DNA of 64,000 nucleotides, taken from positions 122,521-186,520 of the forward strand of contig JAIXTP010000026.1 in NCBI GenBank assembly GCA_027483895.1, read 5' to 3'. The notes beneath the pieces were generated by a model, which did not search any database, was not told the DNA's origin, and saw only the letters and a list, made by a program, of their open reading frames with translations. Each line of letters opens with the position of its first letter. The stretch's first letter is position 1. Below are positions 42,591-53,750 of the stretch, piece by piece. The translations under genes and the position numbers were made by a program. The DNA is from Hyphomicrobiales bacterium (GTDB lineage Bacteria; Pseudomonadota; Alphaproteobacteria; Rhizobiales; Beijerinckiaceae).

Positions 42591-43585
42591 AGGGGAAGGG
42601 CCTCCAATTCGGCCCCTGCGGGCAGGCCCTCGCTTTCCGGCGGCAGCACGGCGCGATGCGTGGCCCTGAGCAACGCAGACAAGGCAACCGCGCCCGTGCC
42701 TACGGGCTCGAAGAAGCCGTCGCGTTCACGCAGAAGGATGAGATCCGACACGCCGACGACGGACACCAGCGGGGCCGAAAGCGGACGGCGGACGCGCGGT
42801 TGAACCGTGCCGCAGACGCGCTCCGCCAGAGGAACCAGAAAACCGAAAACGAGCGGCAGGATGACCGGCGCATCGTGCGGCACATGGACGATCGAACCGC
42901 TCGGCCCCGCCTCGAAACAACCGGTCAGCGCAAGTCCCGTCGACGGAGCCTCCGTGAATTCGAAATCGAGCCCGCCCTGCCCGCGCGCGACGATCGGGAG
43001 GCCGGATGCGGGCAGAAGCGTCCGAAGCATCCGAGCCGCGGGAGCATCCGAGTCGAGAAGCCCTACGGAAAGACGGGCTGCGCGCACCGCGGAGATCCCG
43101 CAGGCGGCGAGGACGCCGGTATCCCGGAGGGTGACGCGCGTACCCGCACGCAGCAGCACCTCGCCCCGGCGGACGTCTTCGCCGCGGCGCCTTACGCCTT
43201 CGCCGGGCGCAGCCTGTCCGAAAACGGCGGTCATGCCCGCGATTTCACCGGTGGCATCCGACGGCAGGACGCAGTCCGTTCCGAACGGCAGAGCCGCTCC
43301 CGGCACGACGGCGACGGGAGGAACACCGGGGAAACCGGGCGTTCCGGGCCCCGCGCCGACGAGGTCGCCCGAGAAACAGGCGTGTCCGCTGCGTCCTGCG
43401 ACGTCGCGCGGAGGAACGTCTTCGGGCGCCACGACGTCCTCGACGAGCGTCGCGCCGACGGCGTCCTGCACCCCAAGCGTCTCGACGGACGGATGAAGCG
43501 TCGATGCCGAGGCTTCGATCGCTTCGGCCAGCGGAACGAGCGCAGCCGGAGCGCTGCGGGTTGACAGGTCGGACATGGGCATCAT
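42587..43585 (-). CDS. Degenerate MoeA-like molybdopterin-binding protein
   Basis: A 332-residue protein with the MoeA outline but altered motifs. The N-terminal region VQDAVGATLVEDVVAPEDVP and RRGEDVRRGEVLLRAGTRVT align with MoeA, as does ACGISAVRAARLSVGLLDS. The catalytic SGGxSxGxxD motif is absent, and VDGYAVR is replaced by VAGRSGHAC. It therefore probably binds cofactor or a MoeA partner rather than catalysing insertion. Start ATGs exist at 43585 and 43576 with no clear ribosome site. It is divergent from the TusA-like gene by 56 bases and coupled to the MoeA-PBP gene. Confidence 0.75.
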   Translation of the reverse strand: MMPMSDLSTRSAPAALVPLAEAIEASASTLHPSVETLGVQDAVGATLVEDVVAPEDVPPRDVAGRSGHACFSGDLVGAGPGTPGFPGVPPVAVVPGAALPFGTDCVLPSDATGEIAGMTAVFGQAAPGEGVRRRGEDVRRGEVLLRAGTRVTLRDTGVLAACGISAVRAARLSVGLLDSDAPAARMLRTLLPASGLPIVARGQGGLDFEFTEAPSTGLALTGCFEAGPSGSIVHVPHDAPVILPLVFGFLVPLAERVCGTVQPRVRRPLSAPLVSVVGVSDLILLRERDGFFEPVGTGAVALSALLRATHRAVLPPESEGLPAGAELEALPL

Positions 43586-43641
43586 GTGTAGCGCGCCGGG
43601 GCCCGAAGTCATCGCCCCGCGACGAAATTCAGGACCACCGG

Positions 43642-43869
43642 ATGCCCGCGGCGCTCGATCTCAAAGGGCTGAAATGCCCCCTGCCTGCCCTCAAGACGCG
43701 CAAGGCGCTGCAAGGGCTCGCGCCCGGCGACGAGATCGAGGTGATCTGCACGGATCCCATGGCGGTCATCGACATTCCGCATCTCGTCAACACGGTCGGC
43801 GATACGCTCCTCGCGCAAAGCCGCACCGAGGCGGAAATCCGCTTCACGATCCGCCGCGAGGCACGCTGA
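43642..43869 (+). CDS. TusA/SirA-family sulfur carrier protein
   Basis: A 75-residue sulfur carrier with the CPxP motif KCPLPALKTRKAL (Cys12) and the usual GDEIEVICTDPMAVIDIPH. Such proteins hold a persulfide and hand sulfur to acceptors. Its position beside two MoeA-type genes and in a segment with fdhD suggests sulfur transfer in cofactor maturation rather than tRNA thiolation, although the latter cannot be excluded. AGGA lies about 8 bases before the ATG. The plus-strand gene ends 12 bases before the convergent valS end. Confidence 0.85.
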   Translation: MPAALDLKGLKCPLPALKTRKALQGLAPGDEIEVICTDPMAVIDIPHLVNTVGDTLLAQSRTEAEIRFTIRREAR

Positions 43870-43881
43870 GAGCGCGGGCTC

Positions 43882-46728
<2,847 letters not shown>

Positions 46729-46755
46729 GGCGCAGACGTCCTCACGCCGCCGTCG

Positions 46756-46778
46756 GCGGCTTCTTTGTCGGAAGCCGC
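46756..46778 (-). terminator. Hairpin between popZ and valS
   Basis: GCGGCTTC and GAAGCCGC form a perfect 8-bp stem with a 7-base loop. An alternative stem, GCCGCC with GGCGGC, overlaps it at 46746-46760. The minus strand shows a T run before rather than after the stem, so an attenuator or leader structure for valS is as likely as a popZ terminator. Confidence 0.35.
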
Positions 46779-46832
46779 TAAAAAGCCGAGCGGAACGTGT
46801 TCGTCAACGCAGGAAAGCGCTTCCGGACGGCT

Positions 46833-47339
46833 TCAGCGGGAGCGACGGGCGATGCGGTCGATCTCCTCGCGCACCATGTCCTTCACGAGGCCGGGCAGAT
46901 GGGCGTCGAGCCATTCGCGCAGCATCGGCCGAATCGCTTCGACGACGAGCTGCTCCACCGTCATCGGCGGACGGGAATGCGCGGTATCGTTGAGGTGCCG
47001 GAACGCGTGGGACACGGCCTGCTGCGTCTCGCCTGACACGACTTTCCCCTCCGGCTCGCCGAAGACGCGAGGCCTCGGGGCGAAATCCGAACGCGGGCGG
47101 GTGTCCTGCAGATCGGACGGCGTCGGAGCGGCCGGTGCTGGCGCCGGAGCCACCGGCGGGATGGCGACGGACGGGGCGGCGACCGTCTGCGCATAAGCGA
47201 CGGGTTCGGAGGGCGCTACGCGGAAGTCCGAGACCGCCTGAGCCGCGATCCGCTCCTCGTCATCCGTGATGATCCGACGAATGGAGGCGAGTATTTCCTC
47301 CATCGAAGGCTCATTCGATTTCGCATTCAGCGCGCTCAT
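46833..47339 (-). CDS. popZ: Polar organizing protein PopZ (DUF2497)
   Basis: A 168-residue PopZ-type protein, which assembles a polar matrix anchoring chromosome origins and cell-cycle factors in alphaproteobacteria. It has the three-part plan: N-terminal helix EPSMEEILASIRRIITDDEE, a Pro/Ala-rich disordered middle (about 45-80, APAPAAPTPS), and the C-terminal oligomerisation helices with VVEAIRPMLREWLDAHLPG and VKDMVREEIDRIARR. It is a strong marker of the class. An AT-rich leader (TAACGTAATAAT, near 47383) may hold its promoter. Confidence 0.9.
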   Translation of the reverse strand: MSALNAKSNEPSMEEILASIRRIITDDEERIAAQAVSDFRVAPSEPVAYAQTVAAPSVAIPPVAPAPAPAAPTPSDLQDTRPRSDFAPRPRVFGEPEGKVVSGETQQAVSHAFRHLNDTAHSRPPMTVEQLVVEAIRPMLREWLDAHLPGLVKDMVREEIDRIARRSR

Positions 47340-47458
47340 CGCATCCGTCCCGGGAAAATTCTCAGAAAATCGGAGAATCGATAACGTAATAATATCCGAA
47401 CGCCGACGAGCGCAAAGCCCGGCCGGGAAGGCCGAACCGGAATCCCGTGGAAAAAGGA

Positions 47459-48820
47459 TCAGTCGATCGAGGTGCCGATGAAGCGGTTGCGGACCGCGTC
47501 GTAATGCGCGGACGCGTCGTAGGCGGGCACTTTGAGACCGAGCACGTCGACGGACAGTCGGCCCATCGCCGACAGGACATTGTAGGACGCGACGACGCGG
47601 TCGCGCTGGGCCGCAATGAGGTTCACGCGGGCGCTCAGAAGTTCCTGATCCTGAACGAGAACGTCGTACGTGGTGCGCTGGCCGACGCGCGCTTCTTCGC
47701 GCACGCCGTTGAGGGCGATGGTCGAGGCTTCGACCTGCGCCTGAGCGGACGCGATCCGGGCGCGCGCCGCCTCGAGCTGGCTCCAGGACGCCACGACCGC
47801 AGCACGGACGCGTTCGCGAGCGAGATCCGCTTCGAGACGACGCTGACCCAGCGTCTCCTTGGCCTGTCGGACCCGAGCATAGGTCTCGCCGCCTTCATAG
47901 ATCGGCACGCTGAGGCGCCCGACGAGAGCATAGACGTCGAGGTCGCGTCCCGACGCCTGATAGTCCCAACGCTTCTGTGCCGAACCGCTGACACCGATGG
48001 TCGGGTAGAGATCGGCGCGGGTCACCTTCACCTGATATTCGGCGACTTCCACATTGTAGTTCGCGGCAATGATCGCGGGGTGCGCGGCCTGCGAGATCCG
48101 GATCGCCTCGTCGAGCGTGCGGGGATGCAGCTTCTCCACGGGACGCGCGGGCGCCAGCGACTTCGGATCGGCCCCGATCACCTGCCGGTACTTCGCGATG
48201 CTCGCCTTCAGCGTTCCTTCGGCGGCGCTGGACTCCGCCTGCGCCGATGCGAGGCGCGCCTCGACCTGCGCGACGTCGGTCCGGGTCACCTCGCCGACGC
48301 TGAAACGATCCTGCGTCTGGCGGAGCTGCTCTTTCAGGACGTCGATGTTCGCACGACGCAGATCAAGAAAGGCGGTATCGCGCAGCACGTCCATATAGGC
48401 CTGCGCCGCGTCCAAGAGGAGTGACTGCTCGGAACTGCGGAGCTGCTGGCGCGCGGCAAGCACGCCCGCTTCCGCTGCGGAGACTGAGTTGCCCGTGCGT
48501 CCGAAATTGTAGACGGTCTGCTCGACGGTGAGCGTGCCGCCCTTGGGCTGCGTGAACGTTCTGGTCGTCGTGGTCGACCCGCCGAGCCTCGAATCCTGCG
48601 GGCCGATGTCGCCCGAGACGGAGGCACGCGGGCGGTAACCGGACAGCGCGCGGGGCACGTTCTCGTCATTCGCGCGCACCGCGGCCCGCTGAGCGTTCAA
48701 TTCGGGATTCGCGAGATAGGCCCTCGCCAGCGCGCCTTCGATGGTTTCGGCCCGCGCGATCGTGGCCGTTGCCACGGAGGCGAGCAAAACCGCAACAAGG
48801 CCCGCTTTGCCGAATCTCAT
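47459..48820 (-). CDS. TolC-family outer membrane efflux protein
   Basis: A 453-residue TolC/BepC-type outer-membrane channel. The signal peptide is residues 1-24 (VAVLLASVATATIARA). Two repeats of long helices plus beta strands follow, with QTVYNFGRTGNSV and SVPIYEGGETYARVRQA as the paired strand segments and long Ala/Arg/Glu helices between. It exports drugs, proteins or polysaccharide with an inner-membrane partner not in this window. It is 89 bases downstream of pcm on the same strand. Confidence 0.92.
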   Translation of the reverse strand: MRFGKAGLVAVLLASVATATIARAETIEGALARAYLANPELNAQRAAVRANDENVPRALSGYRPRASVSGDIGPQDSRLGGSTTTTRTFTQPKGGTLTVEQTVYNFGRTGNSVSAAEAGVLAARQQLRSSEQSLLLDAAQAYMDVLRDTAFLDLRRANIDVLKEQLRQTQDRFSVGEVTRTDVAQVEARLASAQAESSAAEGTLKASIAKYRQVIGADPKSLAPARPVEKLHPRTLDEAIRISQAAHPAIIAANYNVEVAEYQVKVTRADLYPTIGVSGSAQKRWDYQASGRDLDVYALVGRLSVPIYEGGETYARVRQAKETLGQRRLEADLARERVRAAVVASWSQLEAARARIASAQAQVEASTIALNGVREEARVGQRTTYDVLVQDQELLSARVNLIAAQRDRVVASYNVLSAMGRLSVDVLGLKVPAYDASAHYDAVRNRFIGTSID

Positions 48821-48909
48821 CTCTTCGCTCCCGCATCAGGCGGCCGAATCGACCGGCCGTTCGATACTCTTTGTTTGGCCGTATATGGTTACCGACCGAT
48901 GAACGAGTC

Positions 48910-49578
48910 TCAGAACACGAAGGTCGGCACGCGCCGGAATTCCGGAAGAACGGGCGCCGCGGCATTCGCCACGAAGACTTCGCCGACATCGTCGCCCGAA
49001 CGCCGCAGGACCACCGCCGCGGCCGCCTGTCCCGCACCGCGGACGCCGACGAGACGACCACCTTCCGCCAGTTGATCGAGAAGTTTCGACGGTTCGACCT
49101 CGAACGCGCCTTCCACGATGATCACGTCATAAGGCGCGCCCGCGGCATGACCCGCGGCGTGGTCGCCCGCGACCACGCGCACGTCATCGCCCGCGATGTC
49201 CTTGAGCAGGAGTTCGGCCCGGGCGCGTAGAGCCGCATCGGCTTCGAGCGCGACCACGGAGCCGCCGAGACGCGCGGCAACGGCCGCGCCGTAACCGGTG
49301 CCGGCCGCGACGACGAGAACGCGTTCGCCGCGTTCGATCCGAGCGGCCTGGACGAGACGCGCGAAGCTCATCGGCGTCATGAGTTCCCGGCCATGGCCTT
49401 CTCCGGCCTCGGCCAGTGGAATGCAGCGATCGGTGTAAGCAAGGGCGCGCTCGGCCGCAGGGACGAACTTCTCGCGCGGAACGTCGGCCATCGCCGTCAG
49501 GAGCGATTGGCTCGTGACGTCATAGGTCCTGAGCTGATTGTCGACCATCATGCGGCGCATCTGCGCAAAATCGGTCAT
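48910..49578 (-). CDS. pcm: Protein-L-isoaspartate O-methyltransferase
   Basis: A 222-residue SAM-dependent methyltransferase of the PCMT family, repairing isoaspartyl damage. It has MVDNQLRTYDVTSQSLLTAM and VPREKFVP at the N-terminus, and the SAM loop LVVAAGTGYGAAVAARLGG. Alphaproteobacteria often have this gene before tolC, and the active-site Ser/Thr pattern of canonical Pcm is partly changed (PLAEAGEGHGREL), so it may act on another substrate. The ATG at 49578 is preferred to a GTG three codons upstream. Confidence 0.82.
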   Translation of the reverse strand: MTDFAQMRRMMVDNQLRTYDVTSQSLLTAMADVPREKFVPAAERALAYTDRCIPLAEAGEGHGRELMTPMSFARLVQAARIERGERVLVVAAGTGYGAAVAARLGGSVVALEADAALRARAELLLKDIAGDDVRVVAGDHAAGHAAGAPYDVIIVEGAFEVEPSKLLDQLAEGGRLVGVRGAGQAAAAVVLRRSGDDVGEVFVANAAAPVLPEFRRVPTFVF

Positions 49579-49832
49579 CGCGGCCACCCCGAATTACGAA
49601 CGGCGCAGACGCGCCTCATCCCCCCGCGTTTTGCGCGACGGTCGCCTGAAACGCAAGCGCTCCGCTCGCCGGGGGGCATTTCGATTGCGGGCTCGGATCG
49701 GCGTATCGACATGCCGTAACGGAATGTAGCGGCAGCTCGGCCGCGAATCAACCTTTGCACGGCTACCGCCTTCGGCTCGAACCATCAGCGGGGCCTGCGC
49801 GTTCGCCCCCGACATCCCGCCGAGGTCCGTGC

Positions 49833-50612
49833 ATGGGCGAAGCCCCCCTCATCGTCGCGAAATCCGAGCCGACCCTGATCGATCCGGAGGCCGAGAGCTT
49901 CTATGCGGAAGCCTTGGCCGAGCTCGATCGGCTCGGCATTCCGTTCCTGCTCGCGGGCACCTATGCGCTCAGCGCCTATACCGGGATCACGCGGCAGACC
50001 AAGGATCTCGACATCTTCTGCAAGGCCGGGGATTACCCGCGGATCCTCGCGCATTTCAAATCGCGCGGGTACGCGATCTCGATCGAGGACGATCGCTGGC
50101 TCGGCAAGGTGCATCGGGGCCGACACTTCTTCGACGTGATCTTCGCCTCGTCCAACGGCTCGATGCCCGTCGGTGACGAATGGTTCGCCGCCGCGCGCCG
50201 CATCGAGCTTCTGGGGACCATGATTCGGATCGTCGGGCCGACGGAGCTCGTCTACTCGAAATGCTTCATCCAGCTGCGCCACCGCTACGACGGCGCGGAC
50301 GTCGCTCACGCGATCCTGCGGGCGCATGACGCGATCGATTGGCAGCGCCTGCTCGCCTATATGGAGGTCCATTGGGAGGTGCTGCTCACGCATCTCATCA
50401 ATTTCCGCTGGATCTATCCCAGCGACCGCGACCTCATCCCTCGCTGGTTGATGGACGAACTGCTCGGCCGGCTGACCGCGCAGATGGAACTGCCGCCGCC
50501 CGACATGAAGGTGTGTCGGGGCCGCATGTTCTCCCGCGTCGACTATGCGATCGACGTCCGCGATTGGGGCTATGCGGATGTCGGCGGCGAGGGAGACCTT
50601 CGCGATGCCTGA
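49833..50612 (+). CDS. Nucleotidyltransferase-fold protein
   Basis: A 259-residue protein with the nucleotidyltransferase core: GIPFLLAGTYALSAYTGITR, then QTKDLDIFCKAG with the metal-binding D-x-D. A third acidic residue is likely in HFFDVIFASSNG. The C-terminal half is helical. It could transfer a nucleotide to a small molecule, RNA or protein. The start at 49833 avoids a Pro/Arg-rich frame extension. It overlaps the metallophosphoesterase by 8 bases, so the pair is coupled. Members are widespread hypothetical proteins; no partner toxin or antitoxin is evident. Confidence 0.75.
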   Translation: MGEAPLIVAKSEPTLIDPEAESFYAEALAELDRLGIPFLLAGTYALSAYTGITRQTKDLDIFCKAGDYPRILAHFKSRGYAISIEDDRWLGKVHRGRHFFDVIFASSNGSMPVGDEWFAAARRIELLGTMIRIVGPTELVYSKCFIQLRHRYDGADVAHAILRAHDAIDWQRLLAYMEVHWEVLLTHLINFRWIYPSDRDLIPRWLMDELLGRLTAQMELPPPDMKVCRGRMFSRVDYAIDVRDWGYADVGGEGDLRDA

Positions 50613-51321
50613 CGGCACCCTCACGGTCGCGGCGATGGCGGATCTTCATGTTCGGGAGGGGCAATCCGCGCCCTATCGCGAGCTTTTCGCCGAAATCGCG
50701 GACCGGGCCGACGTGCTCGTTCTGGCGGGCGACCTCACCGACCACGGGAAGCCGGAAGAAGCCCGCATTCTCGCCGAAGACATCCGGCACTGCCGCATTC
50801 CCGCCTTGGGGGTGCTGGGCAATCACGACCATGAATGCGGTCGATTGGACGAGATGAAGACCGTGCTGCGCGATGCAGGCCTCCATCTGCTCGAAGATCA
50901 CGTCTGCGAATTCGGGGGCGTCGGGTTCGCGGGCACGAAGGGGTTCGGCGGCGGTTTCGGGCGGCGGATGCTGGGATCCTTCGGAGAGACCGCGGTCAAA
51001 CAATTCGTCCGCGAAACGCTCGACGAGGTCATGCGACTCGAAAACGCGCTCCGAAACGTGAAGGAGAAGCGGGTGATGACCGTCCTGCATTACGCGCCGG
51101 TGCTCGACACGATCGAAGGCGAACCGGCGGAGATCCTGCCGTTTCTGGGTTCGTCACGTCTGGCCGAAGCGATCGACCGCTTCCCCGTCGCCGCCGTCGT
51201 GCACGGGCACGCGCATGTCGGCCGATATCAAGGCCGCACCCCCGGGGGCATCCCCGTCTACAATGTGGCAGCACAGATCGAGAAGCCGACGGGCCGGCCC
51301 TACGGTCTCATCGAGATCTGA
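50605..51321 (+). CDS. Calcineurin-like metallophosphoesterase
   Basis: A 238-residue metallophosphoesterase with all five motifs: ADLHV, LAGDLTDHG, GNHDHE, LHYAP and HGHAHVG. It hydrolyses a phosphoester in a dimetal site, substrate unknown. The ATG at 50605 lies inside the nucleotidyltransferase gene (8-base overlap), so this two-gene unit may add and remove a nucleotide or phosphodiester. It ends 35 bases before the convergent tRNA-Cys. Confidence 0.85.
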   Translation: MPDGTLTVAAMADLHVREGQSAPYRELFAEIADRADVLVLAGDLTDHGKPEEARILAEDIRHCRIPALGVLGNHDHECGRLDEMKTVLRDAGLHLLEDHVCEFGGVGFAGTKGFGGGFGRRMLGSFGETAVKQFVRETLDEVMRLENALRNVKEKRVMTVLHYAPVLDTIEGEPAEILPFLGSSRLAEAIDRFPVAAVVHGHAHVGRYQGRTPGGIPVYNVAAQIEKPTGRPYGLIEI

Positions 51322-51356
51322 GGTGAGGAGGATCCGGTGGGCTGCCGGGAGATCTT

Positions 51357-51430
51357 TGGAGGCCTCGCCCGGAATCGAACCGGGGTGCAAGGATTTGCAG
51401 TCCTCTGCGTAACCACTCCGCCACGAGGCC
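51357..51430 (-). tRNA. tRNA-Cys (anticodon GCA)
   Basis: Read on the minus strand, the acceptor GGCCTCG pairs with CGAGGCC, the anticodon loop CTGCAAA gives GCA, the T arm is CCCGG/CCGGG around TTCGATT, and discriminator T and encoded CCA follow. Length is 74 bases. It is the standard bacterial tRNA-Cys. Confidence 0.96.
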
Positions 51431-51590
51431 TCCGAACCGTCGCGGGCGGTCGCGGGCGGTCGGCGGTTCGATAGCAACGGACGGAGCCGCGGGCAAGGGG
51501 CGCGGCAGGCTTTTCGTTCGATCGCCATTTTTCCGCTCCGACCCGCTTGCGCATCGGATGGGAGCGTTGTATCCCCCCGGCCATCAGCGA

Positions 51591-51666
51591 TCCCCGATAG
51601 CTCAGCTGGTAGAGCGTTCGACTGTTAATCGAATGGTCGCAGGTTCGAGTCCTGCTCGGGGAGCCA
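51591..51666 (+). tRNA. tRNA-Asn (anticodon GTT)
   Basis: Acceptor TCCCCGA pairs with TCGGGGA. The anticodon stem TTCGA/TCGAA encloses CTGTTAA (anticodon GTT). The T arm contains GGTTCGAGTCC, then discriminator G and encoded CCA at 51664-51666. Length is 76 bases. It is divergent from tRNA-Cys with 160 bases between them. Confidence 0.96.
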
Positions 51667-51739
51667 CCCTTCCGAAAAGACGCCGACTTTTCTGCCGCTG
51701 CTTGACCACGGCTCGGCGATCCTTGCTCGGGATCTCGGC

Positions 51740-52090
51740 TCAGTGGCCGCCCTTCTTCTCATCCTTTTTCTCGGGCGGCTTCGCTGCCCCTCCGACGCAA
51801 TAGCTTTCCGCCTTCGATCCGGCGGGCGACTTCGCGCCTTTCGGGCACGGGATCGGGTATTTGCCGCCGCTCGGGACGTAGTGGTCGGGCGGAGACGGGC
51901 GGCAGACGCCGCCCGCGGCATAATTGCCCGACTCGCATTGCGGCACGGTGTTTCCGACAAGCCCCGGCGGCGGACGCTTGGGAGCGGGCGCTGCTGCGGG
52001 CTCTTTCGGTTTCGGCGGCTCGCTCGCTTCCACCGACGCGGATCCGAGCACTATCGCCATGATCGCCGTCATCGCCGTCAGTTTCAGCAT
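51740..52090 (-). CDS. Small secreted Pro-rich protein with four cysteines
   Basis: A 116-residue protein. Residues 1-23 are a Sec signal (MTAIMAIVLGSASVEAS). A Pro/Ala/Lys linker (24-45) follows, and then a Cys-containing part: CESGNYAAGGVCRPSPP and YPIPCPKGAKSP with AESYCVGG. The C-x-G-x-Y...CxP pattern resembles ephrin-receptor-like Cys repeats seen in many secreted proteins. It ends KPPEKKDEKKGGH. Function unknown. It is divergent from the photolyase gene with 183 bases between, holding a 15-base palindrome. Confidence 0.65.
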   Translation of the reverse strand: MLKLTAMTAIMAIVLGSASVEASEPPKPKEPAAAPAPKRPPPGLVGNTVPQCESGNYAAGGVCRPSPPDHYVPSGGKYPIPCPKGAKSPAGSKAESYCVGGAAKPPEKKDEKKGGH

Positions 52091-52109
52091 GTCCGCTCCC
52101 TCGAATTCG

Positions 52110-52124
52110 GGCTAAGACTTAGCC
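52110..52124. promoter_or_regulatory. 15-base palindrome between the secreted-protein and photolyase genes
   Basis: GGCTAAGACTTAGCC is a perfect inverted repeat (7-bp arms, one central base), 20 bases upstream of the small secreted protein start. It could be an operator for that gene or overlap its promoter. The binding protein is unknown. Confidence 0.4.
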
Positions 52125-52199
52125 GATCCGGCGGCGATCCGCATCTTCGGAGTTCCGGCTCACCATGGTGGAACGGCTCGGCCGAGGGGGCCTCAGGAC

Positions 52200-52228
52200 T
52201 GATCCGCGCGCCCGGACGGCGCGTAACG
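52200..52228 (+). promoter_or_regulatory. Candidate RpoE/ChrR-type promoter for the photolyase operon
   Basis: TGATCC at 52200-52205 is followed by an 18-base spacer and TAACG at 52224-52228. The group IV sigma factor RpoE of Rhodobacter sphaeroides, released from ChrR by singlet oxygen, recognises TGATCC-N18-TAAGA-like promoters. The -35 is exact and the spacer matches. The expected start leaves a leader of about 40 bases before phrB at 52274. It agrees with the content of the downstream genes. Confidence 0.55.
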
Positions 52229-52273
52229 CCACCGTCCGTCCGCTCCGCGCGACTTCTCGGAAACCTGCGATAA

Positions 52274-53743
52274 ATGCCCGAAACCGCCCTCGTCTGGTTC
52301 CGAAACGACCTCCGCCTCGACGACAATCCCGCCTTCTCCGCCGCCGTCTCGTCCGGACGGCCGGTAGTTGCCGTGTATTGTTTCGACGAGGAGAGCGAAG
52401 GCATCCGGCCTTTCGGCGGGGCGTCGTGCTGGTGGCTTCATCACTCGCTCGCCGCGCTGGGCGATGCTCTGGCACGCAACGGCGTGCGGCTCATCCTCGC
52501 GCGCGGTCGGGCAGGCCGCGTGATCCCGGACATCGTCCGTCTTGCGGGCGCGGGCGACGTCTTCTGGAACCGTCGCTATGACGCGGCGGGAATTACCGTC
52601 GACCGCGCGCTGAAGACCGCGCTCGAGACGGACGGCATTCGCGCGAAGAGCTTCAACGGCAGCCTTTTGGTCGAGCCTTGGGAGGTGACGACCAAGGCGG
52701 GCGAGCCGATGAAGGTCTTCACGCCCTTCTGGCGCGCCGCTCAGGCCCGCGGACCCGTCCCCTCGCCTCTCCGCGCCCTGGAAACCGTGGCGGCCGCGGA
52801 CGGCGTTCCCGACGGCCTCCGCCTCGAAGATCTGGATCTTCTCCCCGCCGCTCCGGATTGGGCGGGCGGCCTGCGCGACATGTGGACGCCCGGGGAAGCC
52901 GGCGCCGCGGCGCGGCTCGACGCTTTTCTCGACGGCGGTTTTGCGGGCTATGCCGAGCATCGGAACCGGCCGGACATGCCCGGAACGTCCGGTCTTTCTC
53001 CGCATCTGCGGTTCGGCGAGATCTCGCCCCGCACGATCTGGCATGCCGCCGAGCATGCCGTTCGCTCCGGTCGGGCGAAGGCGAGCGACAAGGACCTCGA
53101 GATCCTGCGCGCGGAACTGGGGTGGCGGGAGTTCTCCTACCATCTCCTGTTCCACAACGCCGAATTGGCGCGGCGGAACTTCAACGCGCGGTTCGACGCC
53201 TTTCCGTGGAGGAGCGATCCCGACGGGCTCGCGGCGTGGTCGCGCGGGCGGACGGGCTATCCGATCGTGGATGCCGGGATGCGCCAGCTCTGGACGGCCG
53301 GCTGGATGCACAACCGCGTCCGCATGATCGTCGGCTCCTTCCTCGTGAAGCATCTGCTCATCGATTGGCGGGAAGGCGAGGACTGGTTCTGGGACACGCT
53401 CGTCGATGCCGATCCGGCCAGCAATGCGGCGAGCTGGCAATGGGTGGCAGGATCGGGCGCGGACGCAGCCCCCTATTTCCGGATCTTCAATCCGGTTCTG
53501 CAGGGCGAGAAGTTCGATCCGAACGGGGATTATGTCCGCCGCTGGGTGCCTGAACTCGCGCGCCTCCCCGCCGCGCTGATCCACAAGCCTTGGATCGCTT
53601 CTCCCGAGCGACTCGCTTCGTTCGGGCTTAGGCTGGGCCGTGACTATCCGTCCCCGATGGTCGATCACGACGCGGCGCGTCGGCGTGCGCTGGCCGCCTT
53701 CCAGACCCTCAAGGCGTCGTCCGACGCCGAAGCATCGGAGTGA
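52274..53743 (+). CDS. phrB: Deoxyribodipyrimidine photolyase
   Basis: A 489-residue class I CPD photolyase that repairs UV dimers with blue light and FADH. The antenna-binding N-domain begins LVWFRNDLRLDDNPAFSAA. The FAD domain has SPHLRFGEISPRTIW, ELGWREFSYHLLF, the WTAGWMHNRVRMIVGSFLVK segment, LLIDWREGEDWFWDTLVDAD and NAASWQWVAGSGADAAPYFR. Length is normal. It is the first gene of a five-gene run; the FAD oxidoreductase follows by 7 bases. A sigma-E-type promoter lies upstream. Confidence 0.96.
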   Translation: MPETALVWFRNDLRLDDNPAFSAAVSSGRPVVAVYCFDEESEGIRPFGGASCWWLHHSLAALGDALARNGVRLILARGRAGRVIPDIVRLAGAGDVFWNRRYDAAGITVDRALKTALETDGIRAKSFNGSLLVEPWEVTTKAGEPMKVFTPFWRAAQARGPVPSPLRALETVAAADGVPDGLRLEDLDLLPAAPDWAGGLRDMWTPGEAGAAARLDAFLDGGFAGYAEHRNRPDMPGTSGLSPHLRFGEISPRTIWHAAEHAVRSGRAKASDKDLEILRAELGWREFSYHLLFHNAELARRNFNARFDAFPWRSDPDGLAAWSRGRTGYPIVDAGMRQLWTAGWMHNRVRMIVGSFLVKHLLIDWREGEDWFWDTLVDADPASNAASWQWVAGSGADAAPYFRIFNPVLQGEKFDPNGDYVRRWVPELARLPAALIHKPWIASPERLASFGLRLGRDYPSPMVDHDAARRRALAAFQTLKASSDAEASE

Positions 53744-53750
53744 GACTTTC

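Noticed and set aside
49519..49528. GTCATAGGTC half-site resembling the fdh palindrome
   Set aside because: It is inside pcm coding sequence, without the second arm.
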